Of a DNA stretch of 64,000 bases, positions 21,722 to 32,485 are shown piece by piece. The notes under the pieces are model-generated. The model was not told the DNA's origin, did no database searches, and worked only from the letters and a program-made list of their open reading frames with translations. The DNA comes from Rhabdophis nuchalis (Eukaryota > Chordata > Lepidosauria > Squamata > Natricidae), in assembly GCA_039707465.1 (NCBI GenBank), contig CM077643.1, positions 246,989,919 through 247,053,918 on the forward strand, given 5' to 3'. The position numbers and the translations under genes were made by a program. Each line of letters begins with the position of its first letter. The first letter of the stretch is position 1.

Positions 21722-22580
21722 TACAAATTTATTAAAAGTTTTACAAAAAACCATAAAAACTTACAAACTGAGAAAGTAAGAGAACAAAAAGATAATAGAA
21801 AAAAGATTCTGATTTCTATGCAGCAACTATAAGTTCATTTATAATATAAACACTTAGTTTATGATTATAAAAATGAGCTCGCTTTTTAAAATCCATTTTA
21901 TCCTCTCTTTTTTTTCCTAATTGAGTGCCTGCCCCCTTGTCCAAAACAGCCTTCAGAGGCTGACTTGACTCTGTTCTTTTTCAAAAGGGGTAATAAAGAG
22001 GTGCAATCTATTTCGGCCCAGTGGAAGAGCCCTCAGAGAATGACAGTTGGCCTGTCAGTTGTGGGAAAGCCTGCACACCGCCCCTGAGGGGTAATGGCAA
22101 GGAGCACCACCCCTGTCTGGGGTTTTTGGTGACCAAGTTACTCACGCAGCCTGAGGCAGAGAAGAATTAATCATTAAGTTGAATATTTTCAAAAATTCAC
22201 AGGAATACAAGGATGACACAGCCGTCCATTTGAGGGACTGAGTCGTAACTGGGTATTGCCTAGTGACAGGGGCGTGGTTTAAGGATTTTATCGGGCTCAG
22301 TCCAATCAATGAGTGGATGAAGTTAGCCCAGTCTGGATACTCCTCCCCACACTATGGAGAACCACAAATCACGAGTGCAATTTTTTTCTGTTTCAAAAAG
22401 TCTTTAAAGGGTTGCCAGTCTATATGAAATGAATGAATCGGTTTAGCCATCTCTGCAAGTTCCATCCTCTTCACCAGCCATTCCTCCATTGTGAATAGTG
22501 TCAAGTCTTTCCACTTTTGAGCATATAATAATTTCACTGTATTTGTCATATATAAAAATATGGCTTCATGACCTTTTTCT
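21722..22580 (-). mobile_element. L1 3' end including ORF2 C-terminus
   Basis: On the minus strand the ORF2 tail TVKLLYAQKWKDLTLFTMEE, continuing WLVKRMELAEMAK, is readable at about 22570-22430, then FHIDWQPFKDFLKQKK. An A-rich 3' UTR terminus reading GTAAAACTTTTAATAAATTT ends at about 21722. The section 21960-22340 is more GC-rich and does not match the other L1 tails, so it may be a separate unassigned insertion. Confidence 0.6.
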
Positions 22581-22589
22581 ACTTGCCTG

Positions 22590-22795
22590 CCGTTAGTTTC
22601 CTGACAGTTGGAACAATCAACCAGAGGAACAACTTGCCTCCAGAAGTTGTGAATGATCCAACACTGGAAGTTTTTAAGAGGATGTTGGACAACCATTTGT
22701 CTGAAATGGTGTAGGGTTTCTTGCCTGAGCATGGGGTTCAACTAGAAGACCTCCAAGGTCCCTTCCAAGTATTCTATTCTATTCTATTCTCAGAA
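22590..22795 (+). mobile_element. CR1/L3-type LINE 3' end with (ATTCT)n tail
   Basis: It encodes the terminal NNQRNNLPPEVVNDPTLEVF-like peptide, then CCTCCAAGGTCCCTTCCAAG and four ATTCT units (22771-22790). It is the same family as 7761, 28109 and 38025, here on the plus strand. Confidence 0.75.
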
Positions 22796-22972
22796 GAAAA
22801 GTCTCTAGTTTCAATTGTGTTTCAACTTTTAAAATATTCTGGAATAATACATGTATCCAAAATTAGTAACAGTATGGTTTCATGATGAAAAGTCATTTCA
22901 AAAGGTCTTTTGGTGGAAAGTGAGGGCAACCAAAAGGACCATCATTTACTATAATCTGCTTACAGGTAACCC

Positions 22973-23270
22973 TTGACTTATGACCACAATTGGAAACAGA
23001 ATTTTATCATAAGTCATAGCAATCTATGTCAAGTTAGACCCAATTTTATGTCAATTTTACTGCAGTCATATTATTAAGCAAACCCAGTTTCCAATGGGTG
23101 TTTCCCACTGAAAGTCAGCAAAAAGGTCTGTGGACATTGCAACTGGTCATAAATGTGAGCCAGTTGCCAAGGACTCCAATTGTGCTCATAGGATCTATGG
23201 AATGATGCAAGAATCATAAGAGCAACTATAAGTCGTAAGTCATTTTTTCCAAGATCATTGGACTAATCTT
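22973..23270. mobile_element. TA-flanked MITE (family T), degenerate
   Basis: It begins CAGGTAACCCTTGACTTATG after TA and keeps the family phrases AACCCAGTTTCC and GGTCATAAATGTGAGCCAGT. The right terminus is eroded. Confidence 0.6.
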
Positions 23271-23309
23271 GAAGTTGTTCCATTATTTATGCATGTTAAT
23301 AGACTTCCT

Positions 23310-23600
23310 GAAATTTTTATTTTTGTCTTTCTTTGTTTTTCTGAATTTTACTAAACAAAACATCAGAGTAAAAATGAAAAATATTAAATTTTAAAAGATA
23401 AACAAAGTAATAGAAAAGGAAAAAAACCAGAAAATATACTTCCAAGGGGGGGGGGGGGGAATTGCAACCATCCATATTCAATATTATTATCCACAATAAC
23501 GCTTATGTTAAAGACACAAATCTATTTTGGGAAGCTTCATTCTTCGTTACAACTAAGGGAAAAAATATTTATTTTTTTAATAAATCGATTTGTAGGACTC
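23310..23600 (-). mobile_element. A-rich L1 3' UTR-like fragment
   Basis: Composition and order (TTTTACTAAACAAAACATC...AAAAGATAAACAAAG...TCCATATTCA) resemble the L1 tails at 12293 and 21722. It contains a G12 run at 23447-23459. Weak assignment. Confidence 0.35.
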
Positions 23601-23824
23601 TTTAAAATTCTATGTTTTGTATTAATTTAACAAATTAACAAATACAATTCCCCAAATGTTTAAACATTCACGATTCAGGAAAAAGTTTACTTTTTCTACA
23701 TTTTGCAATAACAAACTTTTGACACAATAACAGACAATAGGTGAATTCCTTACTGACTTTATAGACAATAAACAAACTCCCTTATCTTCAGTTTCAGTGA
23801 TATTCACTAGTGCTGAAGGGTTTT

Positions 23825-23928
23825 CCCAACATATATATATATATTTTTTCCCAACATATATATATAACATATATTATTATTGATCAGCTCATAAAAAACA
23901 TATATCATTATTGATCAGCTCATAAAAC

Positions 23929-23974
<46 letters not shown>

Positions 23975-24043
23975 TATATATATATGTTGGGAATATATAT
24001 ATATATTTCCCTGATATATATATATATATATATCAGGGAAAAG
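23825..24043. repeat. (TA)n/(CA)n cluster with short palindromes
   Basis: Alternating TA tracts are bounded by CCCAACATATATA / TATATGTTGGG and CCCTGATATATA / TATATCAGGG, with a (CA)n at 23932-23962. AAACATATAT(C)ATTATTGATCAGCTC is duplicated at about 23867-23893 and 23899-23926. Confidence 0.8.
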
Positions 24044-24489
24044 AGAGTTCAGTATAGAATTAATATGAAGACTAGCAAGAAGACCAGATTTGTATGCTTG
24101 TCCCCCCAAGTGTTTTATACCATGAAGGTTCACTGAACTTTTCAAATGTTCATCAAGTCATTTATTTCCCAGTCCTCAAAAAAAAGCTGTCTCCTAGTGT
24201 GAGTGAAAAAGGATAAAGCTGTATTAGAAAATAGCTACAGTATTACTTTTGTAAAAAGGAGTTTTTGTAATAAACAAGGAATATTAAGAACAAATGAGAA
24301 ATAAAAAAGAAGAAAAGCCTCCCCTGTGGTGTCACTCCTTAAGTGATTAATGACACTTAAAGGAATTCACCAATGGATTCTCCCAGCAACTGAGCATTGC
24401 TTTGATGGAATGCGTTCAAGATTGCATTGTATTCCAAAATCCCAGCTGTTTGGGAGCACCCAAGATTTGTGACTGCCAAACATTGAGGA

Positions 24490-24889
24490 CAGTGGTGGGT
24501 TCCTAACCGGTTTACTAGCGGTTTGCTGAGAGACGGCGTTTTGCGCCCGCAAACATTTTAGAGGTAGAAAGGTAGAAACCTTTGGAGAAAGACAGTCTCT
24601 AAAGTAATTGTGTCCCAAGTCATGTAGAGCTTTAAAGGTGACAACCAGCACCTTGAATTGCGTTCAGAAACACAATGGCAGCCAGCGCGTATGTTTGTAT
24701 TTACAAACTTAAGAACCATGCAAGCAATGGTTTTTTCCCAATACAATCTATAGTGGCAAATGCCTTTTTTTTTTCACTACCGGTTCAGGCTCGCATGCAC
24801 AGAAACATCCAAGCAGGTGGGAGGATCCTCCCACCACTGCTACTACTGGTTTGGCTGAACCGGGCTAAACTGAGAGCAACCTACCACTG
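24490..24889. mobile_element. Rearranged hAT-type MITE family A with a CR1 fragment between its ends
   Basis: CAGTGGTGGGTTCCTAACCG at 24490 and GAGAGCAACCTACCACTG at 24889 are family A termini. The middle (about 24590-24690) is an old CR1 piece on the minus strand (AGCTTTAAAGGTGACAACCA, CACAATGGCAGCCAG). Flanks do not match as a target duplication, so the two ends may come from two copies. Confidence 0.55.
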
Positions 24890-24896
24890 GTTTTGG

Positions 24897-25345
24897 GTTG
24901 AAACTCCAGAGGATACCACTGGCAACCAAAGCAAACAAATCGTCAAGGCAACTGTTGAAAGAAATATCCATCTGATTCATTTCCAAGCTGGGAGGAAGAC
25001 ACTGGAAACATGGAGGCTGATTGGAAAGATGACTTATTGATGGACAGGACCACATGAGTTTAAGGGACCACACAGAGTGGAGTATGAGGGTTATTTATAC
25101 CCTTTCTGGGCTTTGAACGTGATCTTCCTGTTCCTGTGGCAAGAGCATGTATTCTATTGGTTGCTGTCAGACTCCCATGGGGCTATGCAGGGGTCATAAG
25201 TGAGGTTGTCTGAGCTCCTAGGTTTGGTTGAATCTTGGAAGGTATAATGAAGAGGCTTGTGTTCTGAAAGGGTGTTGGGCAATTCCTATTGTGTCTTAAT
25301 GGCTTTGTTCTGGTTTGGATTTTGAGTGAGGGCTAATCTCAGGTT
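24897..25345 (-). mobile_element. LTR-like repeat, family L, copy 1
   Basis: The inverse complement is clearly related to 29400-30010. Shared phrases are GTGTTCTGAAAGGGTGTTGG, CATGTATTCTATTGGTTG and CTGATTGGAAAGATG. On the minus strand a TATA-type GGTATAAATAACC lies about 80 bp before a CATCAATAAG poly(A)-like signal, the layout of an LTR. There is no internal region. Confidence 0.55.
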
Positions 25346-26040
25346 ATGATGGATTTTTATGTTGCCGGGGATCATTGTGTGAAATAGGTAGCTGTAAAGT
25401 TTTATAAATAAATAGGCAGCTTCATACGAGAAACAATCATAAAACAATCTAGTTTATCTAGATCTGGAGTTTTCAAATCTGGGTTGAAAAAAAATCTAGA
25501 GACCACTAGATGGTAGCAAAGGACTAGAATTTGCTAAAGGTAAAGTAAAGAAGTATGGACTACCACAGGGGTCTCCAACCTTGGCAATTTTAAGACATTT
25601 GGACTTCAACTCCCAGAATTCTGGGTCTTAAAGTTGCCAATGTTAACCTAACCCCTGGACTAGCATCAAGTCATCTTCTGTAATAACCCACATGCTTTGG
25701 TGATACAGGTTGGTCCTGATTCTCCTCTCATTCAAGAAAGCCTTGAAGATGATTTGAATGCAATGGGTGTCTGGCCCATAATGTGGTTATGGGCAAATGT
25801 ATAACCCAAACTATATAAACAAATATATGATTATAATTCTGATTATGATTTTAATAGGTACGCAGTGTTCTATTCTGCTTCACTTTCTTTGCTATGCTCT
25901 GCCCAGAGTCTCACTATTGAAATGGTATATAATTTTTTTTAAATGAATAAATCAAGGGGGCATCCAGTTTGTTGTAGCCCAAATCTGGTAGTCCTACTTA
26001 GAATCTTTAACTTCTTTAATATTTATTTTTATATAAGCAT
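25346..26040. other. Intergenic, one small MITE only
   Basis: Apart from the hairpin MITE at 25566-25657, nothing is recognised. Confidence 0.5.
25566..25657. mobile_element. Hairpin hAT-type MITE, family H (7/8 TSD)
   Basis: It runs from CAGGGGTCTCCAACCTTGGC to TTAACCTAACCCCTG, with flanks GACTACCA/GACTAGCA. The right arm is more eroded than in the other two copies. Confidence 0.75.
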
Positions 26041-26049
26041 TAGATTGTG

Positions 26050-26275
26050 CAGTGTGATGACCTAGAGGATCACCTCTCATTCAGAAGGTTGAAAGTTCAA
26101 TCCCATGTAGCAGCAGATGTGTCTTTCCTAAGGTGTAAAGAAAGAAAAAATATCCTGTGAACTCTGTGTGGAAGTCAGGAAGGGTATCCAGCCAGTAAAT
26201 GCTCAGCTCCATCCAGTTGCCCCAACTCTACTCCAAATTAAGGGATTGCAGAGTTGTAAAAAGAAAGAAAATTAC
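26050..26275 (+). mobile_element. Sauria-type SINE (old copy)
   Basis: A tRNA-like head (GTGCAGTGTGATGACCTAGA, box B-like GGTTGAAAGTTCAATCCC), then the body phrase 'GGAAGTCAGGAAGGGTATCC' and a BovB-like tail AAGGGATTGCAGAGTTGTAA. It is the same family as 56922-57139. Confidence 0.65.
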
Positions 26276-26671
26276 ATTGGGTCTGCGCATGTATTTGGAA
26301 CAGCATCATTCCTGATCAAAGATTAAAACCAAGAATAAGCAATGAAAAATTGAAAGGACATTTCTTATTTTGTGTGATAGTTTAAAAGTTGTCTCAAACT
26401 ATTCACATGTGAAGTCAAAGATGCACAACCATTGCTTTTGCACCATATGAACCAAATATCAGCATGGTTGATCACAAGTGAAGTCTTGCAAACAGCCTTC
26501 AAGGAATCAGGTACTGAAGAGTTCTCAGGGCTGCATGTGTTATAGGCCACTTCACCCTCTAGAAGCACATTTCTTCTTCCCTTTTGCCACTGAATGTCTT
26601 AATGGAAATCAGTAAAGATATGTTCTTGTTGGGTAGCAATGGATGCATAGTGCAACATTTAGGAAGATGTA

Positions 26672-27050
26672 AATCCACTAAGTGTCCGGCCCGGAAGCCA
26701 TCTTTTGCATTGGGCCTTCAGGCCTGCCACATTTAATACTGTGGGAACATGGGAGGGGAGATTATATGGAGTATGGGAGATATATAGTCATAATAACATT
26801 CCTTTCTCAGAGAGTCAAGGACATCTTGCCCTGCACCCAGAGGGGCAGGACTGGGAGGCATTTCCAGTTGGGACTGTGCCTGATTGGGCCATGTGATGGA
26901 CATGTGGGTGCTGGGCAGGGGCTTGGACTTTCATCTGGGTGGGGAAAACCTGGAAGCTTTCAGATTCGGGTTTTCCCAGAGGTGCCAATATGACATCTTT
27001 AATAAAATAGAACTTTGAGGAACTTCAAGCCTTGGAGTCTTCTTTCTGAC
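26672..27050 (+). mobile_element. Possible solo LTR
   Basis: A G-rich stretch starting near AGTGTCCGGCCCGG with an AATAAAATAG signal at about 27000 followed by TTGAGGAACTTCAAGCCTTG and TCTTTCTGACTG. This order (AATAAA, short R/U5, T/C-rich end) is LTR-like. No target duplication established. Open frames inside are short and unconvincing. Confidence 0.35.
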
Positions 27051-28105
27051 TGAAAAGAATCACTTGAACATTTTAATAAAGAAACTTTCAGAAGAAATAG
27101 CACCCACTTCTAAATAAAATTCACATTCTTCCTGGAAAGCATCCATGGTATCACATCAATAAAAATAATTGTTATATTCAACATATCTCATTTTTTTCTA
27201 CTAAATCAACTGAACATTTAAAATGAGATAACACTGATTCAGAAAAAATAACATCCGTGTAACATTATACTCCATGCATACCACAGATTAAAGAGTACAC
27301 TTTGATACTACAAGTCTTTAATAAGAAAACAAGATATAACATTAAAATTGTTGAACTAGATTGATCTGTATCTGTCTGTCTTCCATATCACTTGGGTATC
27401 TGCATCTACAGCTATTTTCCACATGATTTTGGAATGAATGGCTTGTAGGTTTCATCACAAATATATCTAAATAATTCTTCTTACTTTAGAATAACAAAGG
27501 GAATTACTTGTTCACATGTATTGCCTGGAATGAAGGTTTGGACAAAAATGCATAGGCCATCACTTGGAAAGTCTTACTTGCCCCATTTTGTATATTATTG
27601 ATTGAGTACATCTATCACCTCTACCTCTTATGAACTCTTAAAGATTCAGGTCATTTCCAATGATGCTATTTTCCAGGACTAGTTGCCAGAATGTCCACTA
27701 GCATTGACCTACCATGTAAATTGCTTGTAGTGACCTATCCAATAGCAGCGATGATTGGGTGGCAGAGACCATGCAAAACTGCCTGTGATGTTAAATGTAC
27801 AGTGCTTAGCAATACTTCCTAATATGTAAAAGAAGATTCCTCGAGTGAATAAGCTGATAATATTTTTTTCTCTAGATATCACTTTCTTATAATTGATATT
27901 TAAAAAAATCTTCTGTCTCAGATCTCTGCTGCTACTTCTGAATTTTAGGATAATTTTGATATTTTCCTCTAATTAATCATTTGCTGTGTTCTGCTGAATG
28001 CCAAAAGCTTTTTCACTACAATCTCAAAGAGCGGCTATCTGATCTCCGCAGCCTCTATCTCAAGAGTATTTATCTTTTCTCAAAAGTGTTGCTCCTTACT
28101 GAAAG
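27051..28105. other. Intergenic, nothing recognised
   Basis: AT-rich DNA without a recognisable exon or repeat. Confidence 0.5.
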
Positions 28106-28108
28106 CTT

Positions 28109-28520
28109 AGAATAGAATAGAATAGAATAGAATAACAGAGTTGAAAGGGACCTTGGAGGTCTTCTAGTCCAACCCCCTGCTTAGGTAGGAAACTCTACAC
28201 CACTTCAGACAAATGGTTATCCAACATCTTCTTAAAAACTTCTAGTGTTCGAGTATTCACAACTTTTGGAGACAAGTTGTTCCACTGATTAATTGTTCTA
28301 AGTTTCTCCTTAGTTCTAGATTGCTTCTCCCTCCTTGAATAGTTTCCAGCCATTGCTTCTTGTCTTGACCTAAGGTGTTTTGGAGAATAGCTTGACTCCC
28401 TCTTCTTTGTGGCAACCCCTGAGATATTGGAGCACTGCTATCATGTCTCACCTAGTCCTTCTTTTCATTAAACTAGACATACCCAGTTCCTACAACCGGT
28501 CTTCATATATTTTGGCCTCC
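28109..28520 (-). mobile_element. CR1/L3-type LINE 3' fragment with (AGAAT)n tail
   Basis: AGAATAGAATAGAATAACAG at the low end is the tail. On the minus strand come CAAGGTCCCTTTCAACTCTG, then upstream coding remnants (AILQNTLGQDKKQWLETI). Closely similar to the 7761 and 38025 copies. Confidence 0.75.
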
Positions 28521-28914
28521 AGACCCCTAACTCTACCTTAACTCTGCTTTTTTTTAATCCTTATGGCCTTTCCTCTAACCAATCATCACAAACTTTCATA
28601 TTGGGTTGGTTTTTTATGTTATCAGCTTAAAAGCTAGATTCAAGGCTGTGCTGAGCCTTGATTGACTTGCTGCTTATTGAAGACACTTTAGTGGCTGGAT
28701 TTTCACACCATCACACACACACACATACTCTCAAAAAAAAAATCTTCATGGTTTAGTGTGTTCCATGAATACTATCAAAGCGTCAGTGACCGTAGATGTA
28801 AGAATGACATCACTTGTATCATGTGAAACATGTACAGTATGTCTTTTGCTTCATGACATGACAGATGCAAATTATGTAATTCGCTTCATTTATGTTTATT
28901 TATTTATTCAATTA

Positions 28915-29160
28915 TTTAGGAGCTGTGGTGATGCAGTGTTTTGGAAGCCAGTACTGCGGGCTAACTTTGTTGACTGCCAGCAGTCCGATCCTGACTGGCT
29001 TAAGGTTGACTAAGCCTTTCATCCTTCTGAGGTCAGTAAATGAGGTAATAAGGACCCAAATTGTTAGTGGGGAGCAATATGCTGACATTGTAAACCAGTG
29101 AGAAAGTATATGACTTCTGGTCTTACTGTAGAAAGTCAGTGCCTACCCCTCCTAATAGAA
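28915..29160 (+). mobile_element. tRNA-derived SINE (family S)
   Basis: GGAGCTGTGGTGATGCAGTG (box A region), CCTGACTGGCTTAAGGTTGACT, then TGAGGTCAGTAAATGAGGTA, ACCCAAATTGTTAG and GGGAGCAATATGCTGAC match the copy at 59541-59770 step by step. Confidence 0.7.
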
Positions 29161-29399
29161 TGTAATGTTTGGGGAAATATTTTTTAAAAGGCAGAATATT
29201 ATATTTCTCCAAAGGGAGAAATGGTGAAACATGTTTTTAGAGGCAGAAAGCAGCCCCCACTTTCCTTAATAGCCCATAGAAGATGCCAGCACTTAAGAAA
29301 TAAAGAGCTTATTAAAAGAGGAAGACAAGTATCTAGATAGTAGAAATCCATTCAAGACAGGGTATTTTGAAACTCCCTGCAGCAAAGTCTATACAAAGG

Positions 29400-30010
29400 C
29401 AGAATGTTAGGATTAGAAGCAAGCCCCCTCACTCAAGATCCAAAACAGGACAAAAGCCATTAAGCCACAATAGGAATTGCCCAACACCCTTTCAGAACAC
29501 AATCCCCTTCATTGCACCATCCCAGAGAAGGCCAAACTTCACCTGGGAGCTTAGATTAGCCCAGAGGCTGACTCGATTACCCCAGACAAAAACCTAGGAT
29601 TTAAATTTCCTTTTTTGCCTATAGAGCCAGCTATGTCCTCTACATAACCCTTACATGACCCCATAGGAATCTGACAATAGCCAATAGAATACATGTTTTT
29701 GCACTGGAGCAGGAAACTGGGTCCTTCTGGAGAAGGGCGGGATATAAATAAAATAAATAAATAAATAAGTGCAAAGCCCCAAAAAAGGTATAAAAAAGCC
29801 CCACTCTCAACTCCATTTTGGTCAGCTGCACCAGAACCACAAACCCTTGTGGTACTGTTTCATCAATAAACCATCTTTCCAATCAGCCTTCATATTTCCA
29901 GTGTCTTTCTCCCAACTTGGAACTGAACCAGATGGATATTTCTTCCCACATTGCTATTACGCTAGCTTGCGCATCTGGTTCTGCCTCTGGAGGGGGAGGA
30001 TATCACTCTA
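29400..30010 (+). mobile_element. LTR-like repeat, family L, copy 2, with a CR1 tip inserted
   Basis: Homologous to 24897-25345 in opposite orientation. It has GGTATAAAAAAGCC (about 29787) and CATCAATAAACC (29861-29872), then TTTCTCCCAACTTGG. A 3' tip of CR1 (GGAGAAGGGCGGGATATAAA then AATAAATA repeats, about 29731-29767) sits between the CCAATAG box and the TATA box and is absent from copy 1. Confidence 0.55.
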
Positions 30011-30019
30011 GCAGAATAA

Positions 30020-30860
30020 CAAAATAGCTTATCACAACAGATAGAACGTTATACTTACTCTTAAGTTGCCAATGGGAAGTAGGAGTTGCTTATGCCACTA
30101 GGAGGCCAATGAAGAGGAAGTCACTAGTTCATATCCAGGTCTGCTAGAAGCTTCTCCAAACGAGTAAGCTACTTTCCGGTCTAGTTAGGTACATTTGCTT
30201 TTTTCACCCAAGCAAATTGTGGTTTGCTTCAAGAGAAAAGAAAACAGAGCATCGAATCCTTTCCAATAGGCATGTATGGCTTGGTGTTCATCATGAAGGA
30301 ATCGTAAAATGCACTGTTTAAAAGCAGCCCAGTTTTAAGCTCAGCCAAAAACTTTCTGGAGCAGCCCTGGGTGATCAAGTCCTGAAGAGCTTAATAAAAA
30401 CTTATTTTGGGGGTGCGTATGATATGAACACATGTCTAAATGGGAAAAGGTTAAAGAAAAAAGCCCTCTTCTTAAAAAAAAAAAAAAATCCATAGCAACT
30501 ACACTAAATATTTTCAGCATCGGAGATCATTTCCTGTTTCACAGCAAAATCATTAAATGCAAACCTTAGCTTGAAAATGAACAGTTGCTGAGTATTGGAA
30601 TCTAGTATGGAAGCTGCCAGGACCAACTGCTGTCTACAGACTTTCAGTATGAAATCCCTATAAGGAAATAAACCTTGAGGAAAACTCAGTTTTTCTTAAC
30701 CAAGTTGTGAACTGCTCACTGTCCATACTATCAGCTTCTTTTTCACTCAGACTCAAGAGGAATGTACATTCAAGAACTCCATAAGGTTGTCCTTGAAAAA
30801 GATATGTTTGCCTTTTTGGAAAAGTTGGAAAACAATATATCTGCTCTTTAAACAAACAAA
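30020..30860. other. Intergenic, nothing recognised
   Basis: No exon or named repeat; an A15 run at about 30474-30488. Confidence 0.5.
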
Positions 30861-30876
30861 CAAAAATAAACTTATA

Positions 30877-31190
30877 GAAGATACAATAGCCAAAAGACTT
30901 AGATCAAAAAAATAACTTTGCCTTGATTTTTCTTGAACAATTTTGTATAATATTTCTATCCGGACTTTTTGTAAATGTCTGACAGCATGAAAGGGAGAAT
31001 TTAGGTAAATGCACTTGCTTTCATCTTGTAGTGGTATGGAAAATGTTTTCTATGTTAACTTTTTTAATGTGTATTTTGAGGTCTCGGAAGGTCCGACGAC
31101 TCTGACGTGAATGCTCTCAAAATTTCTTTGTAACCATTACCCTATCCTGTTAAAAAATGTAAAACCAATAAAACTTTTTCAATATAAAAA
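30877..31190 (+). mobile_element. 5'-truncated L1-derived element, HAL1-like copy 2
   Basis: It starts inside the last codons of an ORF1: GAA GAT ACA ATA GCC ... AAA TAA reads EDTIAKRLRSKK then stop, the same peptide that ends the 6094 copy. The same 3' UTR follows (GTATAATATTTC; GGAAGGTCCGACGACTCTGA; CCAATAAAACTTTTTCAATA) and a poly(A). The 15-bp duplication AAAAATAAACTTATA flanks it at 30862-30876 and 31191-31205. Truncated, non-coding, independent of the intronic copy. Confidence 0.8.
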
Positions 31191-31205
31191 AAAAATAAAC
31201 TTATA

Positions 31206-32225
31206 CACTTTTCCATGCTAGATTATGGGAGAACAGAACTCCATTTTTCTGAATCTGATTAAAAATTCAGGCATCAGTTCAGACCGGACTCTTCCTGGAA
31301 CAGGGTCTACCATTTCTTCAGCTCATAGACCCTTTCAAGAAGTTTCAGATTATTCATTGATCCCTTTGTTTATTATATGGAAATATACAATAAAATTCTA
31401 TTTTAATAGTACTACAAATAACAAAAACAAAAACAATTGTCCACCACTCAGAATCACCTTTGGTGAGATGGGTAGCCATATAAATCTAAGGTATAAAATA
31501 GTGGCTAATCTTATCAAAACTTGGAGGTCAATACTGACTACTTCAAGGAATCTGGCTCTAAAACAACCCGTACATTATCACCGTACTAAGCTGGAGCAGG
31601 CAAGCTTATTTGGTCCTTCATGGTCTTGGCATATTAGTTGTTTGTAAACAGTAAAAGGCGTTGTATAACGGTAGCATTGTAAGCACAATGCGATGCAATC
31701 CTTTAATTGAAGAACCGCAAGATAGTTAATTTGTTTTAGAACTAAAGAAAATAGGAACTTTGCAATGGAACACTGTAATTAGGAAATAATCAAAGGAAGA
31801 GGTTGACCGTCGCCGAAGTAATGAAAGTGATGACCAAAAAATCCCCAATGCGAGATAATTACTGGTGTTTGCAAGGGGGGAAAGAAGAGTAAGTGATAAA
31901 TGTACATCTGATATTGGGATCCAAGAAGATAAGGTAAGAATTTGTGTCACGATGCCACTGTGTATTATCATTTTAATGCAATCTTGGTTTATTTCAAAGG
32001 AACAGAGTTGAATATCAATAAAATGGTGTAGAGAAAAGATAATGAGAGGTAGAGCCACCCCAGCAAACAGAAACTATTGCAAAACCTTTAATCGCTTTTT
32101 GGGCAGGTCAGCAATCGTATCTAATCCCAGTTCAACTCTCTGGAGTATGTTTTAGATGAGTAACTAAAAAAATATGATTTCAAACTACGATTAAGCCTCC
32201 TTACTGTGTTGTCTAAATTCAACTA
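31206..32225. other. Intergenic, nothing recognised
   Basis: No gene or named repeat seen. Confidence 0.5.
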
Positions 32226-32233
32226 GTTCTAAA

Positions 32234-32478
32234 CCGAGGTGGGTTGCTGTTGGTTCGGCCCGGTTTGGCCAAACTGGTAGTGAAAGTAAGGTCTGGGTCG
32301 CAGAACCGACAGCAACCCAGGCCTGCCACGCCCCTGAACCAATTCCCTCGCCACCGCTGGGCTGCTGCCATTTTGGATTTCAGTGCAGAACGATTTACAT
32401 TGAAGAGTGTATGCGCGCACAGTGTGGGTTGCGCGCAGGTCGCAAATCGGTAGTAAAACCAGCAGCAACTCACCTCTG
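32234..32478. mobile_element. hAT-type MITE, family A (7/8 TSD)
   Basis: CCGAGGTGGGTTGCTGTTGG at the left and CAGCAACTCACCTCTG at the right. Flanks GTTCTAAA/GTTCTAAT. Longer than the 5066 copy, with an extra GC-rich middle also seen in the 34780 copy (GCTGCTGCCATTTTGG; GCGCGCACAGTG). Confidence 0.8.
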
Positions 32479-32485
32479 GTTCTAA

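Noticed and set aside
29640..30027. Open frames of about 70-80 codons on both strands near an LTR-like repeat
   Set aside because: They recur in the opposite-orientation copy at 24843-25073 only because the DNA is repeated; no protein similarity.
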